From: Melieria omissa
Lineage: Eukaryota > Arthropoda > Insecta > Diptera > Ulidiidae
Direction of reading: 5' to 3'
Assembly: GCA_963971225.1 (NCBI GenBank)
Contig: OZ020268.1
Coordinates: 45,992,404 to 46,056,403 of the forward strand
Length of the DNA stretch: 64,000 bases
The notes beneath the pieces are model-generated. The model saw nothing but the letters and a program-made list of their open reading frames with translations, did not search any database and was not told the DNA's origin. Of the stretch, positions 23,537-34,154 are shown piece after piece; the stretch's first letter is position 1; each line of letters starts with the position of its first letter. Made by a program: the position numbers and the translations under genes.

Positions 23537-24401
23537 CTTGCTGCGGTTGTGTGTAGTTGGCGAACAGTGCCGAGCAGTTCTCGTAACTCCTGATGACGAG
23601 CCTGTACGGCGGATACGTAATGCTGGGCGCCGTTGTGAGCGTTGTCAGCGATGTCAGCGTGTCGCTGGCATTTAGCGTCGATTGCGTTGCAATGAGCGGC
23701 GCATTGGGCACCGCAGCCGCAGCTGTGGCATTGGTCGAGCTTAACGTTTTCAATGCCGTTGCCGTTGCTGCCGTTGTGACATTTGTTAGCAGCGTTTTGG
23801 CGATGATGCCAATGCCAACAGCTGGGCTGGGCGGCGCGACTGCAGTTGCGGCGGCAATTGTTGCCGCCGTGCTGGTGGCCACGCTGGCCGTGGCAAATGC
23901 TGTGTTGGCGGTGCTGAGGCCGAGCGGCAAAGTGGTCGTGTTGCCGCTGATGCTGGCATTGGTCGTAGTCGCGACATGTTCCGTGGTGGTAGCCGCGCCG
24001 TAGCCGAACTCGTCGGTGACATTCTGAAAGTACATGTAGAGCACACGCGTCACATTCGTGCGTATCGAGGTGATTGTTGCTGTCAGATTGCTGCCGCTGC
24101 CGATGCTTAGAAATTCAGTACTATCAGTGGTGGTGGTGTTGTTGTTGTTGTCGTTGGTGCCAGCATTGCGTTTGCTCAGCAATGACATTGTTGCTGCTGT
24201 TGTAGTCGTCGTTGTGGCAGCTGCTGCCGTTGCGACTTTGGCAACGATGCGCTCGATTGCGCCTATGGATGCCGCTCTCACAATGGGCGTGCGTGATGTT
24301 GTTGTTGTGGTGATCCTATGTGGTGTTGTTATTATTGTTGCGTGGTTGTGTCTCATCTGCTCATCGATGTTGGTTGCTGTCGTTGGCATTGTTATGGCCA
24401 T
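23537..24401 (-). CDS. Pdfr: PDF receptor, first visible coding exon (extracellular N-terminus)
   Basis: 288 codons plus one base. The last residues (SYENCSALFANYTQPQQ) match the start of the hormone-receptor domain of Drosophila PDFR, with the first conserved cysteine in ENCSALF. The exon ends CAAG at a GTAAGT donor (phase 1), and the split Gly codon is completed by the exon at 4876-4766. The preceding region is Thr/Ala/Asn/Ser-rich with about eleven N-glycosylation sequons, fitting an extracellular domain. No obvious signal peptide follows the first Met. The ATG at 24401 is bounded upstream by an in-frame TAA. A second ATG at codon 72 (24188, MSLLSK) has a better fly start context (CAACAATG) and may be the real start. 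Long plus-strand frames here are shadows of this exon. Confidence 0.9.
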
Positions 24402-25290
24402 CGATTAATGTTGCGCTGCCATCATACACGTACAGCATTTCCCGTTGTGGCCGCTTCGATGCGCACACAATCACACAATAAATGATGGTTGCAGTGGGAG
24501 GTCGAGAGGAAATGGCCTTTTTGCTTTTGTTTGTTTATTCAGTTGTACGTAAATCCGTTTTAAAAATTACAAATCGCCAGCTTGCATTGCATTTACATTT
24601 ATTGTGTATGTGTGTGTAAACGTGTGTGTGTTGGTATTATTGGTAAATTTTACATAGGGTTGTTATTGTTGCTGTAGCAGCACACGCTTTTGGCACATTT
24701 GTTGAGGCATTAAAATTTGACCACTTTTTCGTTGCTTAATACTTTTGCTATTAATTGCTGTTTGTTGTTTTTGTTATACACTTTCAATTGTAATTCGGCA
24801 TTATCCGTAGCTGTAATTAAATAAACATACAAAACATACAAATAGTGAGTTCATTATCACAACAATGTGAATTTCAAAGGGATCAAAGAAATAAAGTTCA
24901 ACAAATTGAGTGTAGTGCAACCACTAACGGACGGTTTAGAGGAATAAGAAGGGTATTCACGCGTGCAATCTCGTAGCAACCGACAGAGAAAATCTATTTT
25001 AAGAAATTTGTAGCGACCTCTGGACCTTTAAATTTTGTATGCAAACTGCAATTGAATTGTCATTCATTGTCCTTTTTGGCATTTTGTTGCTTAAAAGTTG
25101 AATTTTTGTGTTTTTCAGTCTAAAAAAAAATATTATATAACAAAATAACAAACAAAAAGTGACATTCACGCAATTTTGCATTTTTGCACCAACCGAGTTT
25201 AGTAGTTTTTTTCACAGTTGGAGTTCAGTGAAATGAGTTGAATGTAAATTAGTTTTTAGTGAGACAACTGTTAAATATACTGCAATATAT
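24402..25290. other. Region upstream of the Pdfr coding start, no supported feature
   Basis: AT-rich DNA with short TG and TTG runs. A 5' UTR or promoter for Pdfr could lie here, since Pdfr is transcribed leftwards from this side, but no core promoter or splice acceptor for an upstream non-coding exon can be assigned with confidence. Confidence 0.4.
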
Positions 25291-25613
25291 GCAAACATAT
25301 GGCACACGCCCAACAAAAGTGACACAACTCAAAATTTTTGATTTTTCAGGAAACGCAAAAAACTTTTTTTGAGCTAAATAAACATTTTTTTTCAAATAAC
25401 GAATAGACCGTTCAATAGAAAATCCTTACAGATTATGCTTTATGATAAATTACAAGAATTTTTTTTTTTATTTAACACTAGAAAATCCAAAATTGTGATT
25501 TGTGACTGTTGATATTTCATTTCATTTATTGAGCCAAGCGATACAGTGATCTACAGGCTAGAAAATTAATACAATAAATAACACTTACGAACTAGAAAAA
25601 ATATATAATACAA

Positions 25614-28571
25614 TCAAAAGTACATCCATTTTATATGCTCCATAAACTTATGCCTTGGAATTGAGAAATCAATTTCAAAATTGGCAGCTAATTTATTAAA
25701 TTCACATAATGACCTCACAAGTGGTTGATTTAAAGCATAGCTTGTTCTGTAACATTTTACAAAAAATAACTTATTTAATCGAGTAGTCCTGATTGGAACA
25801 AAGAAGTTAATGAGATGTAGTAAAGCAGAACAATTAATGCTGCCACAAATGATATCGTACACAAACATCAAAGAACTTATGGTACGTCTACATTCTAACG
25901 ATTTAAGATCAATAAGCAAGCAACGTGACTTATAAGAGGGAATAGGTTCTTGAAAGTTTAGTGAGAACAGAGCAAATTTCAAAAATTTCTTCTGCACTCG
26001 TTCGAGACGATTCGTGTGAACAGCATAAAACGGATTCCAAATTAAGGCAGCATATTCCAACCTGGACCTTACAAAAGCTGAGAATAAAAGCTTATAAGTA
26101 TAAGGGTCTTTAAATTCAGAGCTGTTACGTCGTACAAATGCTAACATGGCGTACGCTTTAGGAATTATGTAGTCAAGATGGTTAGTAAAAGTTAGCTTAG
26201 AGTCAAGCAAGACACCCAAGTCTGACATTTCACTAACAACTTTCAAACGAGTATTGGCAATAAAAAATGAAGTGGCAATATTATTATTTAATTTAGAGAA
26301 GGTGACATGGAAGCATTTTTTAACATTTAAGGCTAAGCGATTATTAAGGCACCAGACATTCAATCTATTTAAATCACTTTGAATACAGGAAATATCATTA
26401 ACACAACGAGTTCTAAGAAAAATTTTAAGATCATCTGCATATAACAGATAATTTGTATTGCAGAAACAAGAACCGATATCATTAATGAAAAGAAGAAAGA
26501 GTAACGGACCGAGGATACTCCCTTGGGGGACACCAGAGGTGGCAGCGAACGACTTCGATTTAATACCATCCACCAGTACATAACAAACTCTGTCACATAA
26601 ATAAGAATATATCCAATTCAGGAAAACAGAATGGAAGCCAAGTTTCTTTAGCTTTAAAATAAGAATTCTGTGAGATACTTTGTCAAAAGCTTTCGAGAAA
26701 TCAGTGTATATTGTGTCAACCTGGTGTCTCTCTTCAAAGGCTGAATAGCAGTATTCAGTGAATACAGCCAGATTAGTTACCGTAGAGCGACCTGCAACAA
26801 ACCCGTGCTGGTTGGGAGATATGATTCTCGTGAGAGGAAAAACCAAGTATCCCTTCACAATGACCTCAAACAATTTAGATACAGTTGAGAGTTTAGAGAT
26901 GGGGCGATAGTTCGAGATATCATTTTTACTGCCACTTTTAAAAATCGGAGTAATATGTGCGATTTTCCACCTTTCAATAAACACACCGGCTGATAAAGAT
27001 GAATTAAAAATATGACACAAGGGCTTACAAATTGTTGAGGCACAATTCTTGAACAACAAAGAAGATAAACCATCACAATCGGCCTTGGCAGACAATTTTA
27101 GGTCCTTAATCCCTCTCATAATATCGCTCTCAGTAATCCTTAAGGAGCCAAAATCAATAGAAGAAAAAATATTATCAGAGATGGTGCTATCAATTGAATC
27201 AGAATCCGTTACAAAATTTGACATAAAAAAGTCAGCAAAAAGATTCGAAGTACCGAGTACAGAATTAGAAGAAATTCCATTATAGGTCATCAAGGAAGGA
27301 ATATCAGATTTGGTTTTTTTAGACTGAATGAAAAGCCAAAAAGCTTTTGGGTTGCTTTTTATGGTAGCTTCAAAATTTAAGATGTAGTTATTGTACAGAA
27401 CTTTCTCAAGAACAGTAAATTCCCTCGAATAAAGCAAGTAACTGTTTTTATCGTCCAGATCATTTGTGGCCTTGTACTTATTGAAAAATTTATTTCGTAA
27501 ATTCTTCAATTTCTTTAACTCCTTGGTATACCATGGTACTTTATACACCTTAGGTTTTACCAAAGGAACATTACTGCAGCAAGCTTTATTAATTTCATCA
27601 CAGAATATATCGAAGCAAGTAGCAGTATCATTACAGGAAAACTTATTAATCCAATCAGTTCTCTCAAAAATAGTGTTAAGATTAACAAAATTGCAATTTT
27701 TAAAATTAAAATTAAGCTTATCAGACGTATTAGGCAAATTTAAAAACTCATAAAACTCAACTTGAAGAACAAGTGGGATATGATGCATATCTGAAGGAGA
27801 AAGAGGAAACAAACTTTCTTCAAGTTTGTATTTAACTCTATTACTCAAGAAAATTAAGTCTAAAATACGATTTAATTTATTCAAAAAACAATTGATTTGC
27901 ACGAGATCATGGTAGAAAAAACTATCGAGCAAAAAAGTCTCATGTAAAGCATTAGCATTCATTGCAGTTAAATTATTCTCATCTGCAATATAAGACCAAG
28001 TGAGTTTACTAAGATTAAAATCACCTAATACACACAAATGCACATTTAACTTATCTATGTCTGATAAATTCAAAATGTTATTTACATGAGCGATGTACAA
28101 AGAATCGGAGCTATTAGGAGGAATGTAAGAAACACAAATAACAAACTGTTCATTAGAACCAAAAATAGAGACACAAAGCTGATCCAGCAGAGTGTCACTA
28201 TTACTCAATTCGTATACTGAGGAACGCAGCGTATGTTTAACCGCAATAAGCACACCTCCACCCCGTGAGCATCCCGTTCGCACAGCGTCTCTATCCTTAC
28301 GATACACATGGTAAAGAGATTGATCGAAAAACTCCCCATCACCAAAATCAGCATTCAGCCAGGTCTCCACAAGAACAATAACATCATACTCCAATTGAGA
28401 TGTAACGAGAAAAACAGAGGCAGCTTTAGTTCTGAGACCAGACGAATTTTGATAAAAAATTCTTAAAGATTTCGAATTGTTGTTGGATTGCTGACAGGAG
28501 CATGAAATGTGACCATCTGCGTCGCTTGAACTTAAGTCACCTGGTCTGCGCTCGCCTGTTTTTGAAAAAAT
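25614..28571 (-). CDS. Non-LTR ORF2: AP endonuclease plus reverse transcriptase
   Basis: An uninterrupted frame of 985 codons. The N-terminal endonuclease shows FYQNSSGLRTK, VLVETWL, RGGGVLIAV, LGDFNLSKLTW and SPSDMHHIPL. The reverse transcriptase shows YRPISKLSTVSKLFE, YTDFSKAFDKVSH (motif A), GVPQGSILGPLLFLLF (motif B) and YADD (motif C), all with catalytic aspartates present. The C-terminus has the SRLEYAALIWNP and RVQKKFLKFAL region typical of CR1-like enzymes. No RNase H domain is present. There is no ATG before the endonuclease: the frame opens at 28571, inside the end of ORF1 (stop at 28532), in the -1 frame. Translation probably depends on frameshifting or reinitiation. It could be catalytically competent. 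Confidence 0.92.
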   Translation of the reverse strand: MFSKTGERRPGDLSSSDADGHISCSCQQSNNNSKSLRIFYQNSSGLRTKAASVFLVTSQLEYDVIVLVETWLNADFGDGEFFDQSLYHVYRKDRDAVRTGCSRGGGVLIAVKHTLRSSVYELSNSDTLLDQLCVSIFGSNEQFVICVSYIPPNSSDSLYIAHVNNILNLSDIDKLNVHLCVLGDFNLSKLTWSYIADENNLTAMNANALHETFLLDSFFYHDLVQINCFLNKLNRILDLIFLSNRVKYKLEESLFPLSPSDMHHIPLVLQVEFYEFLNLPNTSDKLNFNFKNCNFVNLNTIFERTDWINKFSCNDTATCFDIFCDEINKACCSNVPLVKPKVYKVPWYTKELKKLKNLRNKFFNKYKATNDLDDKNSYLLYSREFTVLEKVLYNNYILNFEATIKSNPKAFWLFIQSKKTKSDIPSLMTYNGISSNSVLGTSNLFADFFMSNFVTDSDSIDSTISDNIFSSIDFGSLRITESDIMRGIKDLKLSAKADCDGLSSLLFKNCASTICKPLCHIFNSSLSAGVFIERWKIAHITPIFKSGSKNDISNYRPISKLSTVSKLFEVIVKGYLVFPLTRIISPNQHGFVAGRSTVTNLAVFTEYCYSAFEERHQVDTIYTDFSKAFDKVSHRILILKLKKLGFHSVFLNWIYSYLCDRVCYVLVDGIKSKSFAATSGVPQGSILGPLLFLLFINDIGSCFCNTNYLLYADDLKIFLRTRCVNDISCIQSDLNRLNVWCLNNRLALNVKKCFHVTFSKLNNNIATSFFIANTRLKVVSEMSDLGVLLDSKLTFTNHLDYIIPKAYAMLAFVRRNSSEFKDPYTYKLLFSAFVRSRLEYAALIWNPFYAVHTNRLERVQKKFLKFALFSLNFQEPIPSYKSRCLLIDLKSLECRRTISSLMFVYDIICGSINCSALLHLINFFVPIRTTRLNKLFFVKCYRTSYALNQPLVRSLCEFNKLAANFEIDFSIPRHKFMEHIKWMYF

Positions 28572-29985
28572 TCAAAAGGGCGAATTTTAATATTTGCCGG
28601 CCACAGCGAAGGGTTAAACAGCTTATCATAAACACTGGATGGGGCACCCAATTTAAAATTCACACTTCTTAAGCTGTCAGTGTCCGAATCCTTCTTTATA
28701 AGACTGTAGCATGCCAGTTGTTGTTCGTCGATGTTGGCGTGCTTGTGTACATAGGCGACTATTTGATCAGCTGTAACCGACGGTTTGAACGACGAGAGGT
28801 GTACCCACTTCTTTTTTACTATGACGTCGAGCTCCGTGTTATCACTTTTCCCAACGACAACATTAGCGCTCTTCTTTGATTTCTTATTGCCTACAGACTT
28901 CCAAACAGAGGGGGAAGACACGGCATTGTTCGGCAAAATCTTAGCAGCAGCAGCGACCTCGGAGAAACTAGGTGAAATACCAACAGAGCCAGTGACGGGA
29001 GAAGCGCATAGAACATGAGTACCATCCGAAAGAGAGCGATCATCAGTACGCGGAACAGCAGTACTAGCGGGAAGAATGCGAACACCAGAGGCCAGTAGCG
29101 GGGAAGTCGAACCATCGGCAGAGAGAGAGTGCGAATAGTGCATGTTGGATTTATCCACAGGTCCGACAGAGAGCTGTTGATCGTCATTATTATGTGAGGG
29201 CTTCCTTTGCTTATTATTTGTGCTTTTGTTGTTGGCCTTATCATTTAAAGCACTAAGAACAACGCCGCGCAGATCACTCACTTCACTTGAGAGGGAAGAA
29301 ATTGCAGAAGCAGCCTCATTTTCAAACAATTTTTGTTTCACCGAATGAAGCTCCACTTGTAAATTGTCTAATTTCTGAGATAAGAGCTGTTTCTCACATT
29401 GCTTAGAGTTTATTAATGCGATCGCATGGGCATTCTCTGTTCTTAGAGCGACTAGTTCGTTAAATACAGACTGCAACGTTACTTGTTGCTTATCACACTC
29501 TTGCTTTTTGTCACTTCGTTGCTGAGGCAAAACCGGTTGGGGCTGATGTTGTTGTTGTTGCGAAGGAGGAATAGCTTTAGGCACTTGTTGGCATAGTACA
29601 TGTTGAATTGACTGCTTATCATCGGTACTGACTATTACTTTTTCACTTCGTTGCTGAAGTGAAGACGGTTGTTGTTGCTGTGGTTTAGGCAATTGTTGCT
29701 GCAGTGGAGCATTTACACTCGTTAGAACAGGAACAGGCGGATTAGATGACACCGCATTTTTAGACGTCACACCCCCAACCCGATTAATGGAGGGAGGGGG
29801 GGAACATATAGATCTGCGGCGAGCGGCCGCGCAGTTTTTACAGAAGAATTCTTTACCCGAGTTAAGCAAAAACTCAAGGTCCGCAGGCAAGAGGCCAACA
29901 CAATTCGAGTGAAAAACTCGTTACACTTGCCACACCGCACTTTGGTTTGGCTACGGTCAACTTTTTGTCCGCACACACAGGGCAT
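28532..29985 (-). pseudogene. Non-LTR ORF1: PHD-finger gag-like protein, frameshifted
   Basis: The ATG at 29985 starts a Cys-rich segment (MPCVCGQKV, then VRCGKCNEFF) that looks like a PHD/zinc finger. The frame breaks near 29905-29912, apparently by loss of one base, and the finger continues in the next frame (PADLEFLLNSGKEFFCKNC). The rest, about 440 residues to 28532, is Gln/Ser-rich with QQQ tracts. It has a central part with heptad-like leucines that may form a coiled coil (near SQKLDNLQVELHSVKQKL) and a conserved-looking C-terminal segment. In CR1-type elements ORF1 binds RNA and assembles the RNP. This copy probably makes no full-length ORF1. Confidence 0.85.
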
Positions 29986-30576
29986 TTTTTATAAAAAGGA
30001 GTCACTGTCTCAAACACTTCAATAGATATAAATCTGGTTAGTTCAAAATCATTTCAGAAACGAAAACACGAGAAAGCACAGAGCGCAGCAAAAACGCGAC
30101 CGCTCACGACGACGCTCAGAACTGAACTGCAACATTTGTGACTGATGATATTTTAATTCAATAATTACGGAACTGTTTCAAGTTATCTCACTTTTTCTGA
30201 ATTTAATAATTATAAATGACAGTTAAAAAGTTGAAAGAAAAATTTTGAAAATTCATAATTAATTTTAATAATTAAAAATATATACAAAAATTGTCAGAAT
30301 TTTGCTTAAAATTAACTTTAACAAAAATGTATTTCGTCAAAAGTGACACAATTTGAGTTAGGACTCTTTTGCATTGAGCTCCAACGATCAAATAGCATTA
30401 AACTTCTGACATGAAGAGAGACCTAACTGTGATTTTGCAACAGTTAACAATAACAAAATATACTGAGCTTTTGCTGATTGGTAGATTTATGCATTGTGCA
30501 CAGTATTAACACATAAACCCGAAAATGACAAATTATGAGTTGTGTCACTTTTGTAGTGAGTGTGCGATATGTGTTT

Positions 30577-33500
30577 AAATTTGTTTGTGAAAAAAATGTC
30601 AACTTTGAGCCGGTCTTGCACACATACTAGTTAATTAACTCTGAGCACAGATTTTTGGCAGATTTTTTAATTGTAGTTTTACCTTTTAGATGGCATCAAA
30701 ATTGATAAATTCTGAGACTATATATTTTTTGAATTTTGTCTATGGAACGAATCACTGTGCCATGGACCGAGAAGGCAGCATCATGCAAGCAGTCTATGTC
30801 ACCACCAATTAAATCCAAAACAAAAGTCATCGACAGAATATTCCATCTGTCTTCAACTTTATGATGTATGATGGAATTGGCTCAACGAACCGCAGAGACC
30901 GAAGCACAAAACAGGTGAAAACTTTTGGACTCCTTCCAGCTGTTTGATGTACACATTTCTCACTTTTGAATCGACATTTTATTAATATATATTGGCTCAA
31001 TCAGTTCGATCGATTATTACGATTCCTTTTCTTGTCTGCCAGTCAGACACTACTTTTCAGTCTGTTATAAAAATCACTCATACGCACCGCTGTGCCAGCA
31101 ATTGCGAGCGCATTGTTAGACATTAACCGCCAATGGAAAAACGTTGCATGGAAAATATCAATCAATTTGCTTAATACAAACAACCACAACGCCAGCCAAT
31201 AAGTAAACATGAACATTTATTACAAATTTAAGTTTGCAATAATTTCATCTTCCATCTGAGAGCATCATAAACGCAGTGTACGCGTACGTGCTGGGTGAGC
31301 TGATGGCTTTTATTATGAAAACCTTGGCATTGAATGCCAGCAAGTTGCAATAACAGCGCAACAAAACAATACCAACAACAAGAGTGTTTGTACGAAACAA
31401 AAAAAGGAAAGAAAATGAGCAGAGCATATGGCAGCAGCAGCTTTCTTGTTCAAACCGATGATGAATAGGAAGGAAGCATTGTTGTTGGCAATGTAGCAAA
31501 AGCAACAGCAATTCTGGGGAAACAAGTGAAAGACGAAAGCATTATTAACCAATATTGGCAACAAAAACACACACTATGCGCGCCGGCAAAAGAAGGTTAT
31601 TTAAAATGAAAATGAAAATGCAATGAAAGTAGCAACAACAGCGAGCGCGCTGCCAGTGTGCAACATTGTTGTGTGCGGCATTGTTGCTTATTGGCTGTGG
31701 GCGCAGCATAAGCGGCAAAGTGCAAGAAATCTGATTGAATCGAGCGTTTTGCGCTTTGTTGACGTTAGTTGTGTAGATAACGCTAACATAACAACGGCGT
31801 AGACAATTTGCGCAGCGGAATGCCATAAGAAATGTGTTGGAAGTGGAAAAAATACTTTATGAAAGTGCAGATAACTAACTTATAAAATAAAATTTAAAAA
31901 ATATGTTCTGGCTAAGCCTTCGTCTAATAACATAGTTTGCATATAGATATCAAAGATATAAATAAATGCTTATTTGTATGCACGTCAATATGTCTCAGTA
32001 TTAATAGCACAATTTCCTAGAAATGTCTTAACAAAAGAAAACATCCGCCAGTGTGCAGATGTGGGGAAAGTGCCAAGTAGTGTGGGTTGTGCATTTGAAA
32101 TCTAATGCAGGACATGTGCAAATAGTGCACACAATAGTCCCCGTTTTCTTATTAAGTCTACAATAGGAAGTAAACCGAATTCAATGATCTGTGACAAAGC
32201 AAAGATACGTGAGAAACATTACAACGCAAACTCTTAAAGTTTAAAAAATATAATAAATAACTTTTTAATATTTTTTAGACGTAGACAATGAAATGTTTTA
32301 TAACAAATACAATTATATAGCAAATACTTTTAATAAACATTGAACTTAATGACACCTAAAGATGTATCTTCATGGTGTAGACAATGCAGCGCTGCACTGG
32401 CAAAGCGCAAGAGATGGCAAATTTTCGACGCACCGAGTCGGATGTGTTAAGGATCAATAAACTATAATGCAGTGAATGCAAACATATTTGCTCGGCGTTG
32501 TAACTACAAATTAATTACGTTGCCGACATTGCCACGCAAACGAAACAATGCCAACAATAGTTGTTGTTTTTGTTATTGTCGATGAAAATAATGTAGCTAG
32601 GAGCATTCTCGAACACTAGCAATGCTCACGATATAAGCAATAATGATAAAAAAAGAGAAAGAGAAAGAAAGCGGGAGACCGGCCATCAGATGTGAACACA
32701 GCCTTGCGGAGGCTGTGGCAGCTGCACTCAACTATTGATTTTTGTTGTTATTATTGCAACAAGACCAACTAACACCATAACATTTTATTGTTCTTTGTGG
32801 ACTTTTTCATGTATTGCGGCAAATGTTATTAGCAGCAACTGGTGCCATTGTTGATCTAAATGATATTCATTGCAGTTTGTTTTTACTGCTTTTTTGCTTA
32901 TAACACTTGTAATTCTTTATGATAATAGTTGTTGGATAAAAAATAACGTATAGCGAGAAAAATGCAATAATGTGTTGCAAGTGAATGCAATTTTCTTACG
33001 CGAGCCAACACAACTGAAGCAAAAATGAGAAAACTTTTACAATAACTACACAACAAAAAGTGCACAAGACAAGATGTTTGCGCTATTTTCAATTAATTGG
33101 AAACAGTGCAATAAACATTGCATTGTGATTTTTAACATTCCTCAAAAAAACAGGTTTTGCAAAGTTGAGTTTTAATTGAAGCGAAAGCTGATGCAACACA
33201 ATATAGAAATTGGCTTTCTTCGAAGTCAACAAACATTATTAAGTAATATTTGGCTCTTTTTGAAACAACACTTTGCTTTCTCCAGGAAAATTCCCATGCT
33301 ACAACAACGCAGCGTCAAGCAATTAAGTGCACGAAACGTACGAAAGTAAAGAAATTTCCATTTTCACTTTGTCGGCTCCCATGTTCACTGGAATTGATGC
33401 ACCCAGTCGCTGCTGTTATTTTTTGTGCAAAAAAAATAAGTAAAAGAAAACCAAATACAACGATTACTAAAGCCACTGCAACTGCGGGTTCACACCTGGC

Positions 33501-33858
33501 GGCAGCGGCAACCCACGCAAGAAGACTCTTCTACATATTTTGTGTATTGCTTATTTATAAGAAAAAATGTCTGAAAGCTTTCAGTGTTCCATGTAGCTAA
33601 GCCAGTATTTTCTTTTTGGTTTTTTTGCCTATCAAATTTAAGTTTAATTGAAAGTCACTGGCGAACAATCGATTGACACTCGATACTTGGGGTACTTGAA
33701 ATTGCAGTGAAACTGTCAAAAAAATAAAAATAAAAAATTGTATTTAAAAGGAACATTGGCATGTTGTCTGTAGAATGTATGAAATGCTTAGAAATTGTAT
33801 TTCTACTCGAGTACGATACACGTTGCAATCATTTGGCTTAAATAAATTCATTCTGCGA
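30577..33858. other. No supported gene; AT-rich DNA with opa-like and GC-richer patches
   Basis: Contains CAGCAG/CAACAA runs (about 31370-31510), an AG-rich patch (32650-32690) and one copy of the ACTCATACGC motif (31066-31088). Short frames on both strands are biased in composition and show no domain. Confidence 0.5.
31066..31088. repeat. ATAAAA-ACTCATACGC motif, distal copy
   Basis: Reads TATAAAAATCACTCATACGC and continues ACC. It matches the motif cluster at 36750-37640 in the same orientation. A more diverged copy (AAATCACGCATACGCCCC) is at about 20234-20251. Confidence 0.65.
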
Positions 33859-34154
33859 TGGTTACGTATACGTCATGGTGTGCCGAAAAGTAGTTAAGCT
33901 CTTTTGCGGTGCTTATTTAATGCAAATCGGTTTGGTGGCATTGTACAAAAATTAGGAAATAGTTTTAGTAATGTTTAGTGTTTAATTATTCTTTAAAATT
34001 GAGACTGGTTACGTATACGCCACGGTGTACCGAAAGGTTATTTAGCACTTTTGCGCTGCTAATTTGATGCACATCCGTTTGGTGACATAGTAGAAAAGTT
34101 AGGTAATAGTTTTAGTAATGTTTAGTGTTTAATTGTTCTTTACAATTCAGACTT
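33859..34154. repeat. Two tandem copies of a 148-bp unit
   Basis: Units 33859-34006 and 34007-34154 share GGTTACGTATACG, GTGTRCCGAAA, a TTTGGTG-ACAT/GCATT stretch and a nearly identical second half, including AATAGTTTTAGTAATGTTTA and GTGTTTAATT. Divergence is roughly 15-20% in the first half and lower in the second half. No coding frame. Confidence 0.88.

Larger units (their letters stand above)
25518..30133 (-). mobile_element. Nearly complete CR1-group non-LTR retrotransposon, 4.6 kb
   Basis: Read on the minus strand it has a short 5' UTR (from 30133), a gag-like ORF1 with a PHD-like zinc finger, an ORF2 with AP endonuclease and reverse transcriptase, a 3' UTR and a short ATGAA-type tail (CAATAAATGAAATGAAAT). 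A 20-bp target-site duplication with one mismatch (ATTTGTGACTG, then T or A, then TGATATTT) flanks it at 25498-25517 and 30134-30153. RT motifs and the PHD-type ORF1 point to the CR1/L2/Daphne-Kiri assemblage rather than jockey. It appears full-length and fairly young, with one visible frameshift in ORF1. Confidence 0.93.
25291..30576. mobile_element. Inverted-repeat element split by a retrotransposon insertion
   Basis: The segment 25291-25352 and the reverse complement of 30516-30576 match over about 55-60 bp. The core is CAAAAGTGACACAACTCA, preceded by ATATSGCACAC and followed by AATTT. Removing the CR1-group insertion and one copy of its target duplication leaves about 650 bp with these terminal inverted repeats, the size of a typical nonautonomous DNA transposon. 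A third partial copy of the core, CAAAAGTGACACAA, occurs inside the right arm at 30338-30351 in direct orientation to the left end. Superfamily and exact ends are unclear. Confidence 0.65.

Noticed and set aside
23593..24408. Two plus-strand frames of 136 and 116 codons, rich in Val and Ala
   Set aside because: They are antisense to the Pdfr exon. Their composition simply reflects the complementary GTT/GCC-rich triplets of that exon's Asn/Thr/Ala codons.
28532..28571. Canonical -1 frameshift heptamer in the ORF1/ORF2 overlap
   Set aside because: T6 and A5 runs exist, but none fits the X XXY YYZ pattern in the ORF1 phase, so no specific slip site is claimed.
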